A stretch of 64,000 nt of DNA. Source: Laccaria trichodermophora (lineage: Eukaryota; Basidiomycota; Agaricomycetes; Agaricales; Hydnangiaceae). A model generated the notes under the pieces. It saw only the letters and a list, made by a program, of their open reading frames with translations. It was not told the origin of the DNA and made no database searches. The position numbers were made by a program, and so were the translations under genes. Positions within the stretch are counted from its first letter, which is position 1. Every line of letters starts with the position of its first letter. Positions 56,901 through 64,000 of this stretch are shown here, piece after piece. Location: assembly GCA_018417955.1 (NCBI GenBank), contig JACTVC010000003.1, positions 496,001-560,000 of the forward strand, in the 5' to 3' direction.

Positions 56901-58116
56901 AAACCCAGTGACAACGGAGCGGATGTCGAGTCCAGCACCAAAAGTTACCAAGGCGGAACCGAGAACCATCTGTTGCATGGTCACCTGGGCTTCATGTGCT
57001 CGCCTCTGTTCCAGTTCAGCTTCCCTTGCTTTCCGCTCAGCATTCTCTCTTTCTTCCTTTACTTTCTGCGCCGCATTCGCTCGTTGCTCTGCTTCCTCCC
57101 GGGCCACTCGCACTGCAATGGCCCGTCGCTCAGCTTCCTCCGCCGCCTCTCGTTCCGCCGCCTCTCGTGCTGCATTGGCCTGCCGCTCAGCTTCCTCTGC
57201 CGCCTCTCGTTCCGCTGCCTCTCGTGCTGCATTGGCCTGCCGCTCAGCTTCCTCTGCCGCCTCTCGCTCCCCTGCCTCTCGTGCTGCATTGGCCTGCCGC
57301 TCAGCTTCCTCTGCCGCCTCTCGTGCTGCATCGGCCCGCCGCTCAGCTGCCTCTTTTTCCGCCCTTTCCTTTCGCCCAGCCTCTTCTTGTGCCCGTTGTC
57401 TTCTGAGACGCGCTCGTTCTTCGGCTTTACGCTCTTCCTCCCTTTCTTCTCTTTCCTTTCTCGACGCCTCCTCCTTTGCGCACTCCTCAGCCTGTATCCG
57501 CGCCACCTCAGCCGCCATTCTCTCCTTGGCCCTTCGAGCCTCCTCCCTGTCTCTGCGTCGCCCTGCCACATTACGAGATGGCGCCTGTGGTTCTTCCTCC
57601 TTCACTGGTTGTTGTGGGTCTACAGCTGTAGCATTCCGTATTTCCCCAATTATCATTCGTACCCTTTGTTCGGCCCTGTCAGCGACGTCGTTTTCCCGCT
57701 GTTTGACATGTCAATGTTAGAGGAATTCACTAAATGTAAAAAAGGGCAAGCGGCAGTACCAAAGTCTCGTGCGTACTAGAAGTCAGTCAAATTTTAGCCA
57801 TTGTGACCGCGATCGTTTAAGGTAAGGACATACACAGGCTGCGGAGCCGACAAAGGCTCTTTCAAACTCGCTGTCTGTGTTGCGGGTGGTATAGGGTTTC
57901 GACGACGCCTATTCCGCCCGTGTCTTCCTGTTTCACTGGGACGAGAAGGAGGCGTTTCCTGTACGTAGATCAAATTAGCTGTTGATTTCGAAAGCTTTGT
58001 ATGTGACGTACAGTAGTATGAAGATATCTGCATCTTTCGCCGTCAGGACAGCTGCCGTACAAAAAACGACGGCACCGTTGTCGAGATGAACCACTAGAGG
58101 TGGACTCAGTAGGCAT
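53949..58116 (-). CDS. CCCH zinc finger-RBR E3 ubiquitin ligase with Ser at the RING2 catalytic position
   Basis: Minus strand. Exon 1 (58,116-58,013): MPTESTSSGSS, then a CX7CX5CX3H finger (CRRFLYGSCPDGERCRYLH). Exon 2 (57,958 to about 57,830) is Arg/Pro-rich and ends PQPVY. The main exon, from about 57,709, reads RENDVADRAEQRVRMIIGEI and runs on as a 1235-codon frame from ATG 57656. In that numbering: charged coiled coil with AEEAERQAN repeats (about 20-240), RNA-binding-like folds (about 250-700), RING1 CSFCYDTI...CGHSYCTAC (about 717-770), IBR (about 800-850), and RING2 KKCPACGIWIEKAEGSNHLTC (from about 873). Then comes a second EEARQ-rich coiled coil and a C-terminal membrane helix (FTVWFFVITVGIFAM). 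The Cys expected in GGCNHM is Ser888 (codon at 54993-54995). The layout resembles the C-terminal part of DEAH12-type proteins. The exon 2-3 junction is tentative; alternative ATG at 58206. Confidence 0.8.
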
Positions 58117-58209
58117 CGCGGATGCGTAGATGGGCGTTGCGAAAAAGGAACGATTTTGACGCCTGAGCTCGGATTGCGGATTCCCGCCATACCTATTACG
58201 GCACACATC

Positions 58210-58819
58210 AGGTGCTTCCCAAATTCGCTGGCGACGCCTGGCCCAAGCTGTGAACCCGGTGAAATTCCGATGAGTTTTAGATTTTGAATGCCATGGTGAG
58301 GCCTTCAGTCTCAGGTCGTAAACTTTTAGGTCACTGAAGCCTTGGAAAGCAGTAACAGGATAAAAATGTCGAAAACAAGCCTTTAGAAGACAACACTCAC
58401 TCGAAGTCGTATTCTATTACGTAGCATTGAGTGTGATTGGGATCTTTGGTATGCTTTGGAAATTCCGAAGCCGCGAGTGTCTAGTAACAGCCCGTGGCTT
58501 GTCGACAGTAGAACAACAGTTGACTTGCGGATTGGGGAGAGATTCATTATTTGTTTCTGTTTTTTTTCTTCTTCTCAGTTCCCTGGTCGTGCGCGTGAGG
58601 GGTGGCGTCGAATGTGAGATTGGAGCATCAATGGGGAGCAATAATTCTGCGTAAATGTACAGGTTCTCCGGTGTCTGGGGCTGTCAGACGTGCGGAAACG
58701 ATGGAGAAGCTAATTTATCGGTCAATGACCCTCAGGCCTGTCCCCAGGCGCCAATTATAAGTTTGAAAAACACAGAAACGACGCCTATCCTGGATATAAC
58801 TGCACACAAAGATGCCGCG
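58210..58819. other. Intergenic between RBR gene and VPS28
   Basis: No gene recognised. Probably holds the RBR promoter and the VPS28 3' flank. Confidence 0.4.
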
Positions 58820-59783
58820 CTATGAAGGATCGTCCTTCCCCCCACTCAAACTACGGAAAAACTCGGCGTATGCATGATCAACATCGAAAAAAAGCTAGTA
58901 CAACATCTCAGTACTTCCCAATAAATAGGCCAACAAACGAAAGCACACACCTGTCTCGACTGTTCCTCCGTTATCTCTTCCGACGCTTTCATTCCATTCA
59001 GCGTGATAAGCCTGATTGGAGTGTTAAGATGGATGGGGCAAACGACGACGAAAAAGGAAAAGAAAAAGTCATACCAAGAAACCATCTTACTTCGCCCCTC
59101 CCAATCTTTACTCCCCTTAAACCTCGCATATCCCGTGACGAGCTCTTGTAAGATAGGATGGAGCTCATCTTTGGCCCGTAGCCGTAGTTTCAAGGCGTCC
59201 ATGAAGGTGATGAAGCTCTGTTTGGGAGGAGGTGGTGAGTATAATCTCAAAACGAGACGCAAGATGATTCCATGCGAGGTAGGTGGTACCTGTGTAGTCT
59301 GCGCAACCCATTTACCCGTCTCTGGCCCCGCCTCACTTGAATGTTCCACCGTCGCAGGTACGCCGACCCTGATTCTATGCAGCGCAGCGGGATGATCCAT
59401 CTACATCAAAGAAGCCATGAGTCTCAAAATTCCACGTAAAATCCATGCATATGCACCCACCTTGTATCGGCTCATAAACTCCTCGACAGACGGTACATCA
59501 TCCCCAACAAGCCTCAACATCGTCTTATACTGCGATAACAAGCGCGTACAAGCAGGCGAGTATCTCTTCGAAATCAGCTCTATGCCCACTTGGGAGCAAG
59601 GGAACTTGGAACTCACTCGGCTGCGGTGATGGAATCGCGAACGTATGCCCGCTCGAGGTAATCTAGCGTGACGATGATGCCAAAGAGAGTTGATAAGAGG
59701 TTGTAGCGCTCCCGCTCGGCGTTGGTGTTGTAGAGCCGGACTTCTTCATCGAGGGAGAAGGGCGCGCTCATCGCTGTGGTCAT
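58820..59783 (-). CDS. VPS28: VPS28, ESCRT-I subunit
   Basis: Endosomal sorting component that joins VPS23 and VPS37 and links ESCRT-I to ESCRT-II. Exons in order: MSAPFSLDEEVRLYNTNAER, LFGIIVTLDYLERAYVRDSI, YSPACTRLLSQYKTMLRLVG, PSVEEFMSRYK, MDHPAALHRIRVGVPATVEH, FITFMDALKLRLRAKDELHP, LVTGYARFKGSKDWEGRSKM, LITLNGMKASEEITEEQSRQ, and after a last intron LFFDVDHAYAEFFRSL ending GGKDDPS (stop 58820-58822). Both the N-terminal core and the C-terminal four-helix domain are present, so about the full length of 215-240 residues. Starts possible at 59783 (MTTAMSAPF) or 59771 (MSAPF). Six or so short introns. A conserved housekeeping gene, useful as an anchor for synteny. Confidence 0.93.
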
Positions 59784-59930
59784 TCGTGAAGGTGAAGGAT
59801 CAATTAGTAGGTTTATTTGTATGTGTAATTTGTAGACGACCTTCAACTGCAATGACGTACCACTACATACTTACATCCTGCTTAGCCAAAAATAGCCAAG
59901 GTCAGCCACTGGTTAGCCACCGCAAAATCC

Positions 59931-59938
59931 TATATATA
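59931..59938 (+). promoter_or_regulatory. TATA box of secreted protein 1
   Basis: TATATATA within 'ccgcaaaatcctatatata', about 135 bases before ATG 60072. The same context precedes the paralogue at 61358. Confidence 0.6.
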
Positions 59939-60071
59939 CCCGAACTCTGTTCGAACATGGTTAATTCCAACTCATACAGGAACCACGTCTTCGCCAGCCT
60001 CTCCTTTCACAACTACACGCTCTTTCAACTTCTGAACCCTTGCTGAACCCTTTACTATCTTTCACGTCAAC

Positions 60072-60942
60072 ATGCTCGCCTTTACTCCCCACCTCGCCAT
60101 GCTCGCCGCCCTCCTCGCCGTCACCATCTTACCCGCGTACACCATAGCCGCCGCCGTCATCGAGTCCGAAGGTTTAAATTTTGCATTCGTTGGTAATTCT
60201 GGAGACAACTTCGGCGTAGCAGGCAAGAGGCAGATGTTCGAAAGAGACGACAAGAGTTCAATCAACAACCCACTCGGTGTGCCTGGAACGATTCAACTCA
60301 AAGTAAGCCCTCTTCATCTGCTTGATGATTTAATTCCAGGGCTGACAGGATTTTTCATTTCAGAGCTTAGCGGGCGGCCACGCAGCCCACGCTACTGCCC
60401 TCGTCGTACAAAACTTCGACAACGGCGGCGAGAGAGCTGTTTTGGCCGAAGCGGATGGTACGAACGGGACGCCGATGTTCTTGGTCCAAGCCCAGTCCAC
60501 CAACACCGGGTCCATTCCACCTGATCTTAACGCGTTTCCCGGGGTTGCAGTCAATATCCACGTAGCACATGGCTTCGAGTTCCCGACCGACGACTACTAC
60601 TGCGCCACCGCCAATCTTGACACACATCGCGATTCGCCTTTAACAGTAAAACGTTGCTCCAACTCCAAGGACGCCGCTAACGCGCACAAGACCCAAGTTT
60701 TCCGGTATAACAAGCAGTCAGGGGTTATTCAAGCACTACGGCCCACTGGCTCTACTTCGTCGAACGGCGCGCTGCCAACTGGACCCTACCGCGGCCGTAC
60801 TCTTACTTTCGTCCCGGGTGTAGCGAAGACCGAGGATGGCAAGGACTCCTCTTCGAGCGCTGATGTGACGACGGCGGCGAATACCGAGGCAGAGGCGGAG
60901 ACGGGGGCAAGCGCACAGTCTGGATCTAGCACCTCGGCCTAG
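60072..60942 (+). CDS. Small secreted protein 1, tandem paralogue pair, unknown function
   Basis: Starts MLAFTPHLAMLAALLAVTIL, a clear signal peptide, followed by a KR dibasic site (GKRQMFERD) that fits Kex2-type processing. One intron (GTAAGC to TTTCAG, 60,302-60,361) joins VPGTIQLK to SLAGGHAAHATALVVQNFDN. The mature part contains TPMFLVQAQSTNTGS, a YYCATANLDTH stretch and a matching VKRCSNSK, i.e. a possible disulfide pair. It ends in a Ser/Thr/Glu-rich tail (TTAANTEAEAETGASAQSGS), which could be cell-wall associated. About 270 residues. I do not recognise the family. The downstream paralogue shares promoter, signal peptide and intron position. Confidence 0.75.
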
Positions 60943-61241
60943 TGAGAAGCGATGAGTTTTGTGGTTCCTTCCAGTCGGTTACGTTTATTATACCCAGCAA
61001 GTTGGATCGGATTTGTGGTTTTATTCCTGACGAACTATCCTTGGCATCGTGAAAATAATTTGAAGTAGTGCGTTGAAAACTCATGCGCCATAAGTAATGA
61101 CAAAAAGTCTTCCGTCTTGATGCTCTCTTCAAATTTTGCGTCTTCAAAGTTTGTTCACTGTGCCTTGCGCCATCCCTTCGAAAGGATCCTGAGGATAATA
61201 CAGATGCCTAAGTCAGCCGCTGGTCAACCGCCGCAAAATCC

Positions 61242-61248
61242 TATAAAT
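61242..61248 (+). promoter_or_regulatory. TATA box of secreted protein 2
   Basis: TATAAAT in 'ccgcaaaatcctataaatgcc', the same position relative to the gene as in paralogue 1 (ATG 61358). Confidence 0.6.
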
Positions 61249-61357
61249 GCCTGAACTCTTTCTCAACGAGGTTCATCCCAACTCATCCAGACCACTTCCT
61301 CGCCAGCCTCTCCTTTCGTAACGACACTTTCTTTCTTCTACTATCCCTCACGTCAAC

Positions 61358-61896
61358 ATGCTCACCTTCACTCCCCACCTCGCCATGCTCGCCAGTCTCC
61401 TTGCCGTCACCATCTTACCCGCGTCCACCATAGCCGCCGCCGCCGCCGAGGCCAAAGGTTTTAATCCGCTCAATAGCATTTCTGGAAACAGACTCGGAGG
61501 ACTCAGAGGCAAGAGACAGATGTTCGAAAGAGACGTGATAGACGAGCCATTCGGGGTGCCGGGAAGGATTGATATCCAAGTAAGTCATCGTCTTCATCAT
61601 ATGTTTGATCATTTGACTCTAGGGCTGACCGAATATTTCAGAGCTCTGCTACATCCCTCTTTCTCAACATCAGTACTTTAGCTCTGGACGAATCGTACAC
61701 GGACGAGACGCACTTGATCATGGCACCGTCTGCCGCGATCGTTATGTCCTCTCCAATTCACGCTACCCCTCCGAAGGCAGCTTTAGTGTCTCTCCACGTA
61801 GCAGATTTCCCGACCTTCGGCAACTTGAACTGCGTCACCGCCGGTCTGGACACAGCACATCCTTTCAAAGTAGAACGTTGCGCCGACTCCAAGTAG
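61358..61896 (+). CDS. Small secreted protein 2, shorter paralogue
   Basis: MLTFTPHLAMLASLLAVTIL signal peptide, KR site (GKRQMFERDV), an intron at the same place as in paralogue 1 (about 61,581-61,640), then SSATSLFLNISTLALDESYT and the paired LNCVTAGLDTAHPFKVERCA. It stops after ADSK at 61,896, where paralogue 1 continues for about 90 residues. Sequence after the stop (frame with SHMGPITTEQSD) weakly resembles that missing part, so the tail was lost by a stop or frameshift. Whether the short protein still works is unknown. Confidence 0.65.
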
Positions 61897-62370
61897 TTAG
61901 TTCAGTCACATGGGTCCAATAACAACGGAACAGTCGGATGTGACAATCAGTCGTAGTGAACGGGTCAGCCGGGGCGGCCGGTTTGATTGCTATTGTTCCG
62001 TTGGCAACGAAGCAGCCGGTTTCTGACCCTGGCAGGGTTTACGCTCCCACGGCGGAACCACTTTTTCAACCGACAGGCTCTGACCACGTCCCGACGGGCT
62101 CTCAGCCCATCCTGATGGAACTACAAAAAAATTTAACTGGGGCCTCTCTCCCCTTACTTACATCATCTAGATCTGTAGCATAATGTATCTTAATCTTTAT
62201 CTCATCCAACTCCTGCAAGATAGTCTCCATATCAACCAAAAATTGAATTTTGTCTTAACAGGGAAACACTCACCTTGTAGTTAAGAAATGAAAGCTTTTC
62301 ATTTAGCTACTCACACCTTGTCTACTCATTTGTGGCTCCATTGGGGTGTCAAAGTGGAATTGATGGTTCT
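61897..62370. other. 3' flank of secreted protein 2
   Basis: Contains possible remnants of the paralogue's lost tail to about 62,180, then AT-rich sequence. No gene. Confidence 0.4.
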
Positions 62371-63475
62371 GTTGGGGATGTCTCCATCAGGGTGTTTGAC
62401 ATTGAGATTGAAGGCGCCACGGGGGATGTCTCTGTCAGGGTGCTTGTCATTGAAATTGAAAGCGCCATGGTGGATGTCACTGTTGGGGTGTTTGACATTG
62501 AAATTGAAGGTGCTGTGGGGGATGTCTCCATCAGGGTGTTTGTCATTAAAATTGAAGGTGCCGTGGGGGATGTCTCTGTTGGGGTGTTTGTCATTAAAAT
62601 TGAAGGTGCTGCGGGGGATGTCTCCATCAGGGTGTTTATCATTAAAATTGAAGGTGCCACGGGGGATGTCTCTGTTGGGGTGTTTGTCATTAAAATTGAA
62701 GGTGCCGCAGGGGATGTCTCCGTCAGGGTGTTTGTCATTAAAATTGAAGGTGCCATGGGGGATGTCTCTGTCAGGGTGTTTGTCATTAAAATTGAAGGTG
62801 CTGCGGGGGATGTCTCCATCAGGGTGTTTGTCATTAAAATTGAAGGTGCTGTGGGGGATGTCTCCATCAGGGTGTTTGTCATTAAAATTGAAGGTGCCAT
62901 GGGGGATGTCTCCATTGGGGTGTTTGTCATTAAAATTGAAGGTGCTGCAGGGGATGTCTCCATCAGGGTGTTTATCATTAAAATTGAAGGTGCTGTGGGG
63001 GATGTCTCCGTCGGGGTGTTTATCATTAAAATTGAAGGTGCCATGGGGGATGTCTCCGTTGGGGTGTTTGTCATTAAAATTGAAGGTACTGTGGGGGATG
63101 TCACCGTCAGGGTGTTTGAGGTTGAGATTGAAGGCGCCGCAGGGGATGTTTCTGTTGGGGGTGTTTGACATTGAAATTGAAGGTGCCATGGGGGATGTCT
63201 CTGTCAGGGTGTTTGTCATTGAAATTGAAAGCACCATGGAGGATGTTGCCATCGGGGTGTTTGAGGTTGAGATTGAAGGTGCTGTGGGGGATGTCTCAAT
63301 CAGGGTGTTTGACATTGAAATTGAAGGTGCCGCAGGGGATGTCTCTGTCGGGGTGTTTGTCATTAAAATTGAAAGCACCATGGAGGATGTCACCATTGGG
63401 GTGTTTGAGGTTGAGATAGAAGGCACTGTTGGCAATGGCCCCATTGGGGTGTTCAACATTGAAATTGAAAACATG
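62370..63475. repeat. 48-bp (16-codon) minisatellite, open in several frames on both strands
   Basis: About 23 imperfect units with consensus 'gggggatgtctc..tcagggtgtttgtcattaaaattgaaggtgcc'. Because the unit is a multiple of three, frames on both strands stay open: 405 and 278 codons on plus (repeat GMSPSGCLSLKLKV or FVIKIEGAAGDVSI), 385 and 251 on minus (FNFNDKHPDGDIPHST). End units (from about 63,180) replace 'cattaaaattgaa' with 'gaggttgagattgaa'. I see no splice sites, domain or start context that makes one frame convincing. Confidence 0.85.
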
Positions 63476-63519
63476 ACCTCCACAATATGGTCATCTGTGG
63501 CATGATCTTGAATATGTCA

Positions 63520-64000
63520 AGTTAACAGAGCACTTTATTGACTGTGGCAGGGCATTTGATTGACACTGACAGGGAATTGAGAATTCAAAATGTTGACTCC
63601 TGTGGGGCATTTGATTGACTCTGATGGGGCATTCAAAATTCAAGATAGAGGAGTCAATCCACTACAGCATTTCTAAGCTGGTGCCCAGATTATCCATCCA
63701 TGTGAACTGAAATGTGCAATGGCTTGGAATATGTGATTTGCAGAAACAAGAAATATACTGTCAAGAAATCAATGCACAATATCAATGAAAGGTCCTGCTA
63801 GTAGCCATGACAAATCCTCATAATACAAAAGAAAGATCCACTGAATTGGAGGTCAGATAGTTGAGGTGTGCACCATTTAGTTTTTAGAAGTAGAACAACT
63901 CTGGCAGCCCGCCTTACCAAATATGGGCCAGCGGCAACCTAATATGGAAGGAGCACATTATTCACACACCATCTGAAACTATGCACTGCGCCGCGCTCAT
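63520..64000. other. Right end of window, no gene seen
   Basis: Two imperfect copies of a 'ggcatttgattgac...attcaaaattca' unit lie at about 63,550-63,645. The rest is unassigned. Confidence 0.5.

Noticed and set aside
57059..57779. Plus-strand frames of 136-287 codons opposite the RBR gene
   Set aside because: Shadows of the repetitive Glu/Ala/Arg coiled coil on the minus strand.
62326..63483. 385-codon minus-strand and 405-codon plus-strand frames as genes
   Set aside because: The 48-bp repeat keeps several frames open by arithmetic. No start context, splice site or domain favours one.
1..64000. CRISPR array, bacterial operons, phage
   Set aside because: The window is intron-rich fungal DNA; repeats do not show CRISPR-like repeat/spacer structure.

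Overview
The window looks like nuclear DNA of a mushroom-forming basidiomycete (Agaricomycetes). Genes are cut by many 45-60 nt introns. The gene set is typical of that group: a polyporopepsin-type aspartic protease, a CYP512-like P450, a G-domain protein, a NACHT ATPase, a PF12902 ferritin-like protein, a LodA-like oxidase, a large RBR ubiquitin ligase and VPS28. Most gene models below are spliced by eye from exon, donor and acceptor patterns.

Layout. 1-8.6 kb: aspartic protease (5' end outside the window), P450, G-domain protein. 9-28.6 kb: a segmentally duplicated, decaying region. It holds three copies of a small unknown gene (protein begins MGDPS), four tRNA-like pol III cassettes, about six copies of a GC-rich block ('block B'), two copies of a decayed multi-exon gene, and a WD40 gene matching only the C-terminal half of GID7/WDR26. 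29.2-34.4 kb: a NACHT gene whose 3' part is the most striking thing here. About 46 consecutive putative exons are exactly 3 nt long, each between a pyrimidine-rich AG acceptor and a strong GT (rarely GC) donor; 25 of them sit inside a 62-69 bp minisatellite. 34.7-46.8 kb: repeat-rich DNA with a PIF/Harbinger-like element (TTA target duplication), a tRNA-derived SINE head, a ferritin-like gene with an in-frame stop, nested inverted repeats, satellites and purine tracts, and a hAT-like element with a perfect 8-bp target duplication. 47-62 kb: dense, mostly intact genes: lodA-like and lodB-like (convergent), an intronless trypsin-fold protein, a CCCH-RBR E3 ligase with Ser in place of the catalytic Cys, VPS28, and two tandem secreted proteins. 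62.3-63.5 kb: a 48-bp minisatellite open in several frames on both strands.

Functional links. In bacteria LodB-type flavoproteins are needed to form the quinone cofactor of LodA-type oxidases, so the convergent pair is a likely functional unit. The 9-28.6 kb region and the transposon region look like fast-evolving accessory DNA next to a conserved block (VPS28, RBR). All function calls come from motif recognition; no search was run.
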